From: RUG563 sp045589355
GTDB lineage: Bacteria; Bacillota; Clostridia; Christensenellales; Aristaeellaceae
Assembly (NCBI GenBank): GCA_045589355.1
Contig: JAZNOW010000019.1
Coordinates: forward strand, 1 to 64,000
Direction of reading: 5' to 3'
Length of the DNA: 64,000 bases
Shown here: positions 25,844 through 34,657 of the stretch, piece by piece
How the letters are laid out: the number at the start of each line of letters is the position of its first letter
How positions within the stretch are numbered: position 1 is the first letter of the stretch
The notes under the pieces: model-generated
The model's database searches: none
Seen by the model: only the letters and a program-made list of their open reading frames with translations
What the model was told of the DNA's origin: nothing
Made by a program: the position numbers and the translations under genes

Positions 25844-27232
25844 ATGAAAGGAATCCGTAACCTGAACATGACCAACGGCAATCCCACCCGCCTGTTGCTG
25901 GGCTTTGCCATTCCCATGCTGATCGGCAACCTGTTCCAGCAGGTGTACAGCCTGACGGACTCGGTGGTGGTGGGCCAGTTCCTGGGATCCAACGCGCTGG
26001 CGGCGGTGGGGTCCACGGGGTCGGTGACATTTTTGTTTTTTTCCATCTGCAACGGCATCGGCTCCGGCGCCGGCATTGTAACGGCCCAGTATTTCGGTGC
26101 CGGGCTGGCGGACAGAACCCGGCGCGCCATTGCCAATGCGGCCTATATTATGCTGACGGCCTCCCTGATCATGGGCGTGGCGGCCTTTTTTGCGGCGCCT
26201 TTGGTGCTGGGCATGATGGGGGTGCCGGAGGAACTGATGGCCGATGCCACCACCTATATGCGCATGAGCTGTATCGGCGTGCCGCTGGTGGCGGTGTACA
26301 ATTATTCTTCGTCCATGCTGCGTTCCCTTGGGGATTCCAAAACGCCGCTGTATTTTTTGATCATCTCCTGCTTTTTGAACATTGTGCTGGATATCCTGTT
26401 TGTTTACGGGTTCCGCATGGGGGTGTTTGGCGCCGCCCTGGCCACCATCATTGCCCAGATGCTTTCCGGCGCGGGGTGCCTGCTGTATGCGCTGAAGACC
26501 AATCCCTATTTCCATCTGTCCCGGCAGGACTTGCAGCCCGACGGGGAAATTATCCGTCAGTCGGTAAAGCTGGGGCTGCCCATGGCCCTGCAATGGTCGC
26601 TGATCTCGGTATCCTCCACGGCCCTGCAGACGTTTGTCAATTCCTTTGGTGCAGAAGCCATGGCGGCCTTTACCGCCACCAACCGCATTGAGCAGCTGGT
26701 GCATATGCCCTACGGCTCCATCAGCGCCGCCCTGGCCACCTATTCCGGCCAGAACTTCGGTGCCCACGATATGAAGCGGGTGAAGGAAGGGTTCCGCCAC
26801 GGCATGCTGATCGCTGCGGCGTTCACGCTTTTGATGATGGTGATGTATCAGGCCTTTGGTCAAAGCATCATGCAGCTGTTTGTGAAGGAAGATGCGGTTA
26901 TCGGGCTGGGGGCGGATGCTTTGCGGCTGACCAGCTGGTTCTATATTTTCCTGGCGGTGATCTATATGAGCCGCGGGGTGCTCAACGGCGTGGGCGACGC
27001 CATGTTTGCCCTGATCAACGGGGTGGTGGAAGTGATCTGCCGCATTGCCATTCCCGCCGCACTGGTTGCCCAGTTTGCAGATATCGGCCAGATGGGCATC
27101 TGGTGGACCACGGTGATCACCTGGATCATCAGCGCAGGCTTTTGCATGCTGCGTTATGTGGCCTGGCACCGGAAGGCGGATTTTTCCAGGAGCGTTGTGA
27201 ACCATGAAATGACGGAAGGAAGAACACCATGA
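25844..27232 (+). CDS. MATE-family efflux transporter
   Basis: The 462-residue protein has twelve predicted membrane helices in two similar halves, with the MATE opening PTRLLLGFAIPMLIGNLFQQVYSLTDSVVVGQ and a second-half copy around RQSVKLGLPMALQWSLISVSS. It would export a cationic compound or drug using a sodium or proton gradient. AAAGGGGAG precedes the ATG. The stop overlaps the ATGA of the GH5 gene, so the pump and the glycosidase are co-transcribed, an odd pairing. Confidence 0.9.
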   Translation: MKGIRNLNMTNGNPTRLLLGFAIPMLIGNLFQQVYSLTDSVVVGQFLGSNALAAVGSTGSVTFLFFSICNGIGSGAGIVTAQYFGAGLADRTRRAIANAAYIMLTASLIMGVAAFFAAPLVLGMMGVPEELMADATTYMRMSCIGVPLVAVYNYSSSMLRSLGDSKTPLYFLIISCFLNIVLDILFVYGFRMGVFGAALATIIAQMLSGAGCLLYALKTNPYFHLSRQDLQPDGEIIRQSVKLGLPMALQWSLISVSSTALQTFVNSFGAEAMAAFTATNRIEQLVHMPYGSISAALATYSGQNFGAHDMKRVKEGFRHGMLIAAAFTLLMMVMYQAFGQSIMQLFVKEDAVIGLGADALRLTSWFYIFLAVIYMSRGVLNGVGDAMFALINGVVEVICRIAIPAALVAQFADIGQMGIWWTTVITWIISAGFCMLRYVAWHRKADFSRSVVNHEMTEGRTP

Positions 27233-28275
27233 TGAACGGAAAAACCATCCCGGCCCCCTTTGAAAAGGGCGTCAATTTCACCAATTGGCTGGAATACCGT
27301 CCGGCCGAGCAGATCAACCCTGACCTGTTTACCAAACAGGACTTTGAAAACGCCCGGAAACTGGGCTGTGACGTGGTGCGCCTGCCCATTCATTTCGAAA
27401 AGATCTGCCGGGAAGAGGACGGCTATCTGATCCCTAAGAAGGTATTGGATATTCTGGACAAGGTGTGCACCTGGTGCGATGCCCTTCAGATGTACATCAT
27501 TCTGGATTTCCACAACGATTGCTCTGCCGATTCCGCCACCAGAGAGGATGTGGACAGCATCCTGGTGCCGGTGTGGCAGCAGCTGGCGGCGCGGTATCGG
27601 GAAAAATCTTCCTACATTGTGTACGAAATCATGAACGAGCCCCATGCCATCAGCATCGAACGATGGAACGAAATCGTGGCCAGGGTGTTTGAAATTATCC
27701 GGGCGATCGATAAAAACCACTGGATCATCGTGGGCGGCGCCGACTGGAACAGCACCGCCGCCATGAAGACCCTGCCCGATTTTCAGGACGATAAGGTGAT
27801 TTACAATTTCCATTACTACGATCCCCACACCTTCACCCATCAGGGCGCATCCTGGTGCCACATGGAACGGGTGATGGGGCTGCCCTTTCCCTACGATGCG
27901 GAAAAAATGCCGCCCCTGCCGGAGAACGCTACCGAGGTGGAAAAGCGCTGCTTTGAAAACTACCCGGTGAACGGGCAGCTTTCCGCCGTGGTGGACTGCT
28001 TTGACCAGTATGCGGCCTTCAGCCGGGAACGCAATGCGCCGCTGTTTTGCGGGGAATTCGGCTGCTTTATGACGGTGCCGCAGGAGGCAAGGGTAAACTG
28101 GTACCGCATTGTGGCGGGGCTGCTGGCCGAAAGGGGCATTGCCCGCACCAGCTGGGATTATTATGGTGCATTCGGTGTGTTCCGCCGTACGCCCCGGGGC
28201 GTGCGCCCCCGCTTCCCGGAGGATCTGAACCGGGAGCTTTTGCAGGCCATGGGGCTGAACGCCGACGTGGAATGA
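27229..28275 (+). CDS. GH5-family glycoside hydrolase, cytosolic
   Basis: The 348-residue enzyme is a GH5 barrel: GVNFTNWLE at the start, RLPIHFEKI, the acid/base Glu137 in YEIMNEPH and the nucleophile Glu276 in LFCGEFGCF. There is no signal peptide, so it should act on imported beta-glucan, mannan or related oligosaccharides; subfamily is not decided. It overlaps the MATE gene by four bases and is 31 bases upstream of the beta-helix protein. Confidence 0.9.
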   Translation: MMNGKTIPAPFEKGVNFTNWLEYRPAEQINPDLFTKQDFENARKLGCDVVRLPIHFEKICREEDGYLIPKKVLDILDKVCTWCDALQMYIILDFHNDCSADSATREDVDSILVPVWQQLAARYREKSSYIVYEIMNEPHAISIERWNEIVARVFEIIRAIDKNHWIIVGGADWNSTAAMKTLPDFQDDKVIYNFHYYDPHTFTHQGASWCHMERVMGLPFPYDAEKMPPLPENATEVEKRCFENYPVNGQLSAVVDCFDQYAAFSRERNAPLFCGEFGCFMTVPQEARVNWYRIVAGLLAERGIARTSWDYYGAFGVFRRTPRGVRPRFPEDLNRELLQAMGLNADVE

Positions 28276-28306
28276 CACCGGCGTTCGTTTTGAAGGGAGG
28301 AAAGAC

Positions 28307-29740
28307 ATGATGGCGGAATATGTGACCTATGAAATGTTTGGCGCCGCAGGGGATGGGGTGCAGGATGATATGCCTGCCATCGTCAAGGCCCATGCCCATG
28401 CAAACGCTGTGCACCGGCCCGTGAAAGCCAGGGAAGGGGCAGTGTACTATGTATCGCCCCGGCATCGCACCGCCGTGGTGCAAACCGATGTGGACTGGAC
28501 AGGCGCTTCCTTCGTTGTGGACGATGTGGATGCACAGTGCATCGCCGCTCCTGTTTTTCATGTATCTTCCGCCCTTTCGCCCCTGCCTTTGCAGGTGGAG
28601 AAAATGGCGTACGGCCAAAGCAGCCTGCCCAATCCCCATGGGTGTGATTTGCATGTGGTGGTGAAAAACGAACATCATAGGGATTACATCCGCAAGGGGC
28701 TCAACCAGGACACGGGCCATACCCGGACGGACGTGTTTGTGCTGGGGAAGGACGGAAAGATGTCGTCCCCTTTGTCCTTTGATTTTGATCAGGTGACGGA
28801 GATTCAGGCATACTCCGTGGATGCGGAAAAGCTGACCATCCGGGGCGGCACCTTCACCACCATTGCCAATCAGGCGGAAGCAAGGTACAACTATCACATG
28901 CGCAACATCCACATTACCCGCTCCAATGTGGAGGTAAGCGGCATCACCCATCTGGTTACCGGGGAAGGGGAGCACGGCGCGCCATACCGGGGCTTTATCA
29001 CGGTGGAAGATTGCGCCAGGGTGTATGTGCACGACTGCGTGTTCACCGGCCATTTCATTTACTGGACCATCGGCAGCGCCAACCTGCCGGTGCCCATGGG
29101 CTCCTACGACCTTTCGCTGAACCGTACAGCCAATGTGCATTTTGCCCGCTGCCGCCAGACCAACGATATTCATGACGACCGGTACTGGGGCCTGATCGGC
29201 ACCAATTTCTGCCGGGATCTTTCCTTTGAGGATTGCAGCTTTTCCCGGTTTGACGCCCACATGGGGGTGAGCAACTGCACCCTGCGGGGGTGCGAGCTGG
29301 GCTGGCAGTGCCTCAACGCCATCGGCAACGGTACCTTCCTGATCGAGAACACCAGGGCCCATGGGGTGGCCTTTGTGAACCTGCGGGACGATTACGGCTG
29401 CACCTGGCGGGGGGATGTGATCATCCGCAACTGCACCTGGCTGCCCAGAAGCGACCAGCGGGCCGTTTTCAGCGGCCACAATGACGGCACCCATCATTTC
29501 GGCTATCCCTGCTACATGCCCAACGTGGTGATCGACGGGCTGACGGTGGAGGAAAAGCAGACGGATGCGGCGCCCTTGTATGTGTTCAACAATTATCTGG
29601 GGGAAAAGCTGGCGGAGGGGCAGCATGACGTGCCCGTCACGCCGGAAAAGGTGTGCGTGCGCCGTGTGCACACCCATCGCCCTGTGCGCCTTTGCGAAGC
29701 GGCCTGGCTGATGCCGGATACCGTGTTTGAGGCGGAATGA
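28307..29740 (+). CDS. Pectate-lyase-like parallel beta-helix protein
   Basis: The 477-residue protein opens with the phrase FGAAGDGVQDDMPAIVKAHA, the usual start of the Pectate_lyase_3 superfamily. It continues with many short strands and Asn/Cys ladders (for example VSNCTLRGCELGWQC), the mark of a right-handed beta helix. It could be a polysaccharide lyase or glycoside hydrolase, but catalytic residues cannot be named. No signal peptide is visible. GGGAGG precedes the ATG, and the gene sits in the MATE-GH5 operon. Confidence 0.75.
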   Translation: MMAEYVTYEMFGAAGDGVQDDMPAIVKAHAHANAVHRPVKAREGAVYYVSPRHRTAVVQTDVDWTGASFVVDDVDAQCIAAPVFHVSSALSPLPLQVEKMAYGQSSLPNPHGCDLHVVVKNEHHRDYIRKGLNQDTGHTRTDVFVLGKDGKMSSPLSFDFDQVTEIQAYSVDAEKLTIRGGTFTTIANQAEARYNYHMRNIHITRSNVEVSGITHLVTGEGEHGAPYRGFITVEDCARVYVHDCVFTGHFIYWTIGSANLPVPMGSYDLSLNRTANVHFARCRQTNDIHDDRYWGLIGTNFCRDLSFEDCSFSRFDAHMGVSNCTLRGCELGWQCLNAIGNGTFLIENTRAHGVAFVNLRDDYGCTWRGDVIIRNCTWLPRSDQRAVFSGHNDGTHHFGYPCYMPNVVIDGLTVEEKQTDAAPLYVFNNYLGEKLAEGQHDVPVTPEKVCVRRVHTHRPVRLCEAAWLMPDTVFEAE

Positions 29741-29764
29741 CAACGCGTGTCTGAGGGGAAAAAG

Positions 29765-30178
29765 ATGATAAAAGAATTGGTGCATGACCCCGTTTTGCTG
29801 GGGATAAAGGCAGAAGAGGCCACAAAGGAAGATTTGCCCGTGGCCCGGGACCTGATGGACACGCTGGCGGCCCACCGGGAAACCTGTGTGGGCATGGCGG
29901 CCAACATGATCGGAGTGCAAAAGCGGATCATTGCCTTTGATAACGAAGGCACGAACATGCTGATGCTGAACCCGGAGATCATGAAAAAAACAGGCCCCTA
30001 CGAAACGGAAGAAGGGTGCCTGTCCCTGCTGGGCGGGCCGCGGAAATGCAAGCGGTATCAATCCATCAAGGTGAAATGGCAGACGGAGGATTTCCGTGTG
30101 CGCATCAAAACCTTTACCGGCTTTACGGCCCAGATCATTCAGCACGAAGTGGACCATTGCGACGGGGTACTGATCTGA
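29765..30178 (+). CDS. def: Peptide deformylase, small type
   Basis: The 137-residue enzyme removes the formyl group from new proteins. Motif II EGCLS (83-87) and motif III QHEVDH (126-131) give the Cys and two His metal ligands and the catalytic Glu. Motif I is CVGMAANM (41-48) instead of GxGxAAxQ, so the usual Gln is Met; this occurs in short deformylases of some Clostridia but may alter activity. GAGGGG six bases upstream selects the ATG at 29765 over a GTG at 29747. A second, housekeeping deformylase elsewhere is likely. Confidence 0.85.
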   Translation: MIKELVHDPVLLGIKAEEATKEDLPVARDLMDTLAAHRETCVGMAANMIGVQKRIIAFDNEGTNMLMLNPEIMKKTGPYETEEGCLSLLGGPRKCKRYQSIKVKWQTEDFRVRIKTFTGFTAQIIQHEVDHCDGVLI

Positions 30179-30180
30179 CA

Positions 30181-30218
30181 AAAAAACCAATGCGTGGAAA
30201 AGAACGCATTGGTTTTTT
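30181..30218. terminator. Bidirectional terminator
   Basis: AAAAAACCAATGCGT and ACGCATTGGTTTTTT form a long stem between the convergent deformylase and esterase genes. Confidence 0.9.
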
Positions 30219-30222
30219 GCGA

Positions 30223-31137
30223 TTACAGGTGTTTTTTCAGGAAACGGTCCACTTCTGCCAGGGCTTCATCGCAGGCAAAGCCGTCAAAGCCGTGGTTTGC
30301 TCCCAGCACTTTGATGCATTCCACCTCTTTGCCCATTTTCCGCATGGCTTCATAGAGGTGCACGCTTTGCTGGAAATTGACGGTCATATCCCGGCTGCCG
30401 TGCATGATCAGCGTGGGCGGGGTGGGCACATCGGCGGAAAGATAGGACTGGGGCACGGTGGCGGCGGCCAGGTCCGGGTGCTGCTGTACCGGCAGATGGC
30501 CGATCAGCCAGCCTTCGGGGCTGTCGGCGGGCACGTGCTCACCGCAGCTGGGCTCAAAGGCCATTTCGCTGATCACCGTGGGGCCGTACCAGTCCACAAT
30601 GCATTTTACCGCAGCCGTTTGCTTTTCGTCCTCTTCGCAGGAGGGGAAACCATCGCCGGTGAAGCCGGCCATCAGCGCGGTGTGGCCGCCGCTGGAATCC
30701 CCCCAGAGGGCCACCTTGTCCGGGTGAAAGTGGAAATAATCGGGCCGACTGCGCAGGAAACGGATGGCGCTCTTTACGTCTTCCGCCTGGGCGGGGAAGG
30801 GGGAGGTGGTGGAGGGGGTGTATTCCACCAGGGCCACGCAATAGCCCTTCTGGCACATGCGCACCATTTCCGGCAGGTGGATGAACAGATCCTGCCTGAA
30901 CCAGGCGCTGCCCTGCACAAACACGATCAGCGGGTTATCCCCCCGGCCGTTCCGGGGCGTGAGATAATGGATGTGCAAGGGGGTATCGCCCCGTTTTTTA
31001 TAGACGATGTGGGGCTTGAAGGCCACGCCGAAGCCGAAGGTATCCTGCCAGCGGACGCACCGCACGCCTTCGGGCAGGGCGGTGTTTTCGGGGAAGGTTT
31101 CCGGGGTATAAAGGGGCAGAACAGTACGCCTTTCCAT
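30223..31137 (-). CDS. Alpha/beta hydrolase (esterase/lipase-like)
   Basis: The 304-residue hydrolase has the oxyanion segment VFVQGSAWF, where HGGG is replaced by QGSA, the nucleophile elbow WGDSSGGH, the acid in HGSRDMTV and a C-terminal His in GANHGFDGF. It resembles the BD-FAE/carboxylesterase group that removes acyl groups from hemicellulose. No signal peptide. The ATG at 31137 has GGAG nine bases upstream; an upstream ATG at 31173 is less likely. Confidence 0.8.
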   Translation of the reverse strand: MERRTVLPLYTPETFPENTALPEGVRCVRWQDTFGFGVAFKPHIVYKKRGDTPLHIHYLTPRNGRGDNPLIVFVQGSAWFRQDLFIHLPEMVRMCQKGYCVALVEYTPSTTSPFPAQAEDVKSAIRFLRSRPDYFHFHPDKVALWGDSSGGHTALMAGFTGDGFPSCEEDEKQTAAVKCIVDWYGPTVISEMAFEPSCGEHVPADSPEGWLIGHLPVQQHPDLAAATVPQSYLSADVPTPPTLIMHGSRDMTVNFQQSVHLYEAMRKMGKEVECIKVLGANHGFDGFACDEALAEVDRFLKKHL

Positions 31138-31186
31138 ACACGGCACTCCTTTTTGGGAATGAAAGATATTCACACATGTTTATTTC

Positions 31187-31216
31187 ATTATAGCACAACA
31201 AAAGAAAAACGGTCAA
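31187..31216 (-). promoter_or_regulatory. Sigma-A promoter of the esterase gene
   Basis: On the minus strand TTGACC (31216-31211), 18 bases, TATAAT (31192-31187). Confidence 0.65.
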
Positions 31217-31236
31217 ACAAAAAAGCATGGACATTT

Positions 31237-31265
31237 TTGCCCAAACCATGTATCATGGAGATAAT
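31237..31265 (+). promoter_or_regulatory. Sigma-A promoter of the fucosidase gene
   Basis: TTGCCC, 17 bases, GATAAT, 46 bases before the ATG at 31311; divergent from the esterase promoter. Confidence 0.5.
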
Positions 31266-31310
31266 GGAAAAGGCGGTTTGAACAGGAAAATACAAGGAGG
31301 CACATCCTTC

Positions 31311-32774
31311 ATGAAGCAGCATTTTGAGCCCACGTTTGAATCCCTGCAAACCTATTTGGCGCCGGCATGGTTCCGGGACGCCAAGTTTGGTATCTGGAGC
31401 CACTGGGGCCCCCAGAGCGTGCCCATGTTCGGCGATTGGTATGCCCGGAACATGTACATTGAAGGCACCCAGCAGTATGAATACCACCTGCGCCACTACG
31501 GCCATCCTTCCAGGTTTGGCTACAAGGATATCTGCGCCCTGTGGAAGGCGGAAAAATTTGACCCCGAAGGGCTGATGGAAAAGTACTACAAAGCCGGCGC
31601 CCGGTATTTTATGAGCCAGGGCACCCATCATGACCATTTCTTCAACTATGCTTCCGGCATCAACCGGATGAACAGCGTCAATGTAGGGCCCCGGCGGGAT
31701 ATTCTGGCTGCATGGAAAGCGGCGGCGGATAAGTTCGGCATGCCCTTTGGCATCAGCGAACATCTGGGGGCGTCCTTTGCCTGGTGGCGGGTGAACAAGG
31801 GCTGCGACAAGCAGGGCCCCTATGCCGGCGTGCCCTATGACGGAAACGACCCTGCTTATCAGGATTTCTACTTTGCCAATCAGGAGCACGGCACCCAAAA
31901 GCCGGAGGAGATTTTCCCCTGGTACACGGCCAACAAAGCGTTCCGGGACTACTGGCTGCGCTGTGTGGAAGAAATGATCGACGTTTTCCAGCCCGATCTC
32001 CTTTATACCGACGGCTCCCTGCCCTTTGGCGAACACTGGATGGGCGGAGGGGACAATGCAAAACGGAACGAGGAAACCTACCTCTGGGGCCTGAAAGCCG
32101 TTTCCCGCCTGTACAATACTTCCATTGAGAAGCATGGGGAAAACCGGGCGGTGTATCTGCAGAAGGACCGGAACCCCGCCATTTACAGCGTGGGCGTACT
32201 GGACATTGAAAAAAGCCAGCTGCCCGGCATCATGCCTGCGCCCTGGCATACCGATACCTGCATCGGCAACTGGTTTTACGACGTGCATTCGCCCTACAAG
32301 CAGCCGGACCAGATTGTGGAAATGCTGGTGGATATCATTTCCAAGAACGGCGTGATGCTGCTCAATATCCTGCAGCGCCCGGACGGCACCATTGACGAAT
32401 ATGCGGATTACATTCTGGAGGAAATCGGCCGTTGGTTCGGGGTGTGCAGCGAAGCGGTATATGGTACCCGGCCCTGGCGTGTGTTCGGCGAAGGGGAAAC
32501 AAGGGTGAAAATTGAAATGTTCCGGGAAGACAAGACAGCCTGGACCCGCAGCGATTTCCGTTTCGTGCAAAAGGAGGGAGCCGTATACGCCTTCATGATG
32601 GGCGCAAAGGGCGGCGAAACGGTAACCCTGCGCAGCTTTGCGGAGGATGAGGTGCAGGCAGTGGAACTGCTGGGCTACGGAACAGTGCCCTTCAAAAAGG
32701 ACTTTGGGGTGCTGGTGGTATCGCTGCCCGAAAAACTGCCGGCCTTCTGTGCCAATGCCCTGAAAATCAGGTAA
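31311..32774 (+). CDS. GH29 alpha-L-fucosidase, cytosolic
   Basis: The 487-residue enzyme matches GH29: WFRDAKFGIWSHWGPQSVP at the start, the QGTHHDHFFNY segment (usually HHDGF) and nucleophile Asp234 in LLYTDGSLPFGEH. It would release fucose from imported oligosaccharides. The C-terminal part has the usual beta domain. No signal peptide. AAGGAGG ten bases before the ATG sets the start. It is monocistronic, closed by the terminator at 32932-32968. Confidence 0.9.
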   Translation: MKQHFEPTFESLQTYLAPAWFRDAKFGIWSHWGPQSVPMFGDWYARNMYIEGTQQYEYHLRHYGHPSRFGYKDICALWKAEKFDPEGLMEKYYKAGARYFMSQGTHHDHFFNYASGINRMNSVNVGPRRDILAAWKAAADKFGMPFGISEHLGASFAWWRVNKGCDKQGPYAGVPYDGNDPAYQDFYFANQEHGTQKPEEIFPWYTANKAFRDYWLRCVEEMIDVFQPDLLYTDGSLPFGEHWMGGGDNAKRNEETYLWGLKAVSRLYNTSIEKHGENRAVYLQKDRNPAIYSVGVLDIEKSQLPGIMPAPWHTDTCIGNWFYDVHSPYKQPDQIVEMLVDIISKNGVMLLNILQRPDGTIDEYADYILEEIGRWFGVCSEAVYGTRPWRVFGEGETRVKIEMFREDKTAWTRSDFRFVQKEGAVYAFMMGAKGGETVTLRSFAEDEVQAVELLGYGTVPFKKDFGVLVVSLPEKLPAFCANALKIR

Positions 32775-32881
32775 CGCCCAAGGCGGGGCGAGAAATCGAT
32801 ATTTGGTGCTCCGTCAGACCGGAAGTTTTTCGTGAATCACATAGGTGTTTCATCCGGCCGACTTCAGTAAATTCACAAATT

Positions 32882-32928
32882 GGCTGACATGGGTTTCCAG
32901 CCGCAAGACCAGTAAGTGATTGCTGGAA
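32882..32928 (+). ncRNA. Possible alternative-stem leader or 3' UTR RNA
   Basis: TTCCAGCC (32895-32902) can pair with GGCTG upstream (32882-32886) or with GCTGGAA downstream (32922-32928), and a terminator follows at once. The arrangement resembles an attenuator. No known riboswitch class matches. The rest of 32775-32994 shows no gene. Confidence 0.25.
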
Positions 32929-32931
32929 CAC

Positions 32932-32968
32932 AAAGCGCAGGTCCTCAAAAGGGGACTGCGCTTTTTTT
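32932..32968 (+). terminator. Intrinsic terminator
   Basis: AAAGCGCAG(G)TCC pairs with GGAC TGCGCTTT and is followed by a T run. Confidence 0.8.
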
Positions 32969-32994
32969 CGGCGGAGAAGAAGATGAAAGGCGTA

Positions 32995-33024
32995 TTGCAG
33001 AAAATCTCCGGTTTGTGCTATACT
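32995..33024 (+). promoter_or_regulatory. Sigma-A promoter
   Basis: TTGCAG, 18 bases, TATACT, 46 bases before the response-regulator ATG. Confidence 0.6.
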
Positions 33025-33070
33025 AACGGTAGATTGATTGTACAAGCGAAAAACAGCAGGAGGGGAAAAG

Positions 33071-34657
33071 ATGTATCAGGTATTTGTGGTGGAGGATGAA
33101 CTGCTCATCCGTCAAAGCATCCGCAATGTGATCGAGCAGATGCCCGGGCCTTTTTCCTTCTGCGGTGAAGCATCGGACGGGGAGATGGCCCTGTCCATGA
33201 TGCAGGACCTGATGCCCGATATTGTGCTGACGGATATCCGCATGCCGTTTCTGGATGGGTTTGAGCTGATCCGCCATGCCAAGGCCATGATGCCCTGGCT
33301 GAAGATCATCATCATCAGCGGCTATGGGGATTTTGAATCGGCCCAGAAGGCCATTTCGCTGGGGGTGGACCAGTACCTGCTCAAGCCCATCCGGCCGGCG
33401 GAACTGACCAGGGTGATCGAGGATATGGCCCGGCAGATTGAAGAGGGCAAAAAGAAAAGCGCCCTGCCCAAGGGGTATGACCAGGACGAAGTGCAGCATG
33501 CCCTCCGGCAGCATTTTATGCAGCAGCTTTTATACGGCGGGCTGGATACCGCCACGCTTCTGGAGCGTGCAAGGGCGCTGGGGCTGGATATTGTGCGGCC
33601 CAATTATCAGCTGGTGCTGTTTGATCTGGGCGGGGATGAAATGAACCACCAGCCGGTGCGCAACATGGTGGAAAATATCCTGAACCAGCAGAAACTGCCG
33701 CTGTATTATTTCGGCGAGGCCAACCAGCTGACGGTGCTTTTCTGCGCCCAGAATGCCGAAGAAATGAACGAAAACGTGTACCAGTTCATCAATATTTTCC
33801 GCCACGAAATCAAGGAACTTTGCCCCACGGTGACCACTGTGACGGGCAACATGGTGCAGCGGCTCAGCGCCGTGTGCTCCTCCTATAAGACGGCGGCGGA
33901 TGTGTTGAAGAAGGTGTACGGCGTATCGGTGGGGCAGGTGGTGGACGTGAACGACACCGCCCAGATTGCCGTGGAAATGATCGAGCTGGGGGACCCCTTC
34001 GGCCAGGAATTCCAGCAGAAGCTGCAGCATGCCGCAGCGGGCGACGTGCCCCGGCTGGTGGATGAAGTGCTGGATAGCCCGGAGGGCAGCCGTTTTGCCA
34101 GCATGCTGATGCGCTACTATGCGCTGCTGGATTTGCTGAAGATGACGGCCCAGCAGATTGCCCGGGCAACCCCGGGGGTGGATATGAAGGATGTTGCCAC
34201 AAAATTAAGCGACCGGCACGACATTTTTGCCGCATCCGGCCGCAAGGAAAGTTTTCGTGAAATGGCCATTGAGCTTTTGCAGCAGGCTGTCAGCATGAAA
34301 CAGGAAAACCTGTCCGGCATCCGCTACAGCCATGTGATCAGCAAGGCGGAAAAGTATGTGGCAGAAAATTTCTGCGATCCCAACATTTCGCTGATCAGCG
34401 TGGCCAAATACGTAGGTTTGTCTTCCGCCCACTTCAGCACCGTTTTTTCCCAGACGCTGGGCCGTTCCTTTATCAACTACCTGACGGCCATGCGCATTGA
34501 AAAGGCCAAGGAGCTATTGGCCAATACCAGCATGAAGCTGTCGGCCATTGCCATGGAAATCGGCTACAACGAGCCCAATTATTTCAGCCATGTGTTCCGC
34601 AAAACGGAGGGCATCACGCCCAAGGAATACCGCAATCAGGTGCGGCAGGATCAGTAA
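33071..34657 (+). CDS. YesN-type response regulator with AraC output domain
   Basis: The 528-residue protein has a receiver domain (1-120; Asp55 in VLTDIRMP, Lys105 in LLKPIRP), a long middle region as in YesN proteins and an AraC DNA-binding domain (about 425-525, SAHFSTVFSQTLGRSF and NEPNYFSHVFRK as the two helix-turn-helix units). It partners the YesM-like kinase at 35619-37073 and should activate the adjacent sugar importer. Its end overlaps the convergent lipoprotein gene by 7 bases. AGGAGGGG precedes the ATG. Confidence 0.9.
   Translation: MYQVFVVEDELLIRQSIRNVIEQMPGPFSFCGEASDGEMALSMMQDLMPDIVLTDIRMPFLDGFELIRHAKAMMPWLKIIIISGYGDFESAQKAISLGVDQYLLKPIRPAELTRVIEDMARQIEEGKKKSALPKGYDQDEVQHALRQHFMQQLLYGGLDTATLLERARALGLDIVRPNYQLVLFDLGGDEMNHQPVRNMVENILNQQKLPLYYFGEANQLTVLFCAQNAEEMNENVYQFINIFRHEIKELCPTVTTVTGNMVQRLSAVCSSYKTAADVLKKVYGVSVGQVVDVNDTAQIAVEMIELGDPFGQEFQQKLQHAAAGDVPRLVDEVLDSPEGSRFASMLMRYYALLDLLKMTAQQIARATPGVDMKDVATKLSDRHDIFAASGRKESFREMAIELLQQAVSMKQENLSGIRYSHVISKAEKYVAENFCDPNISLISVAKYVGLSSAHFSTVFSQTLGRSFINYLTAMRIEKAKELLANTSMKLSAIAMEIGYNEPNYFSHVFRKTEGITPKEYRNQVRQDQ

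Noticed and set aside
32775..32994. Considered as a known riboswitch (c-di-GMP, glycine, lysine) or 6S RNA
   Set aside because: The conserved core sequences of those RNAs are absent and the ends do not form a long closing stem.
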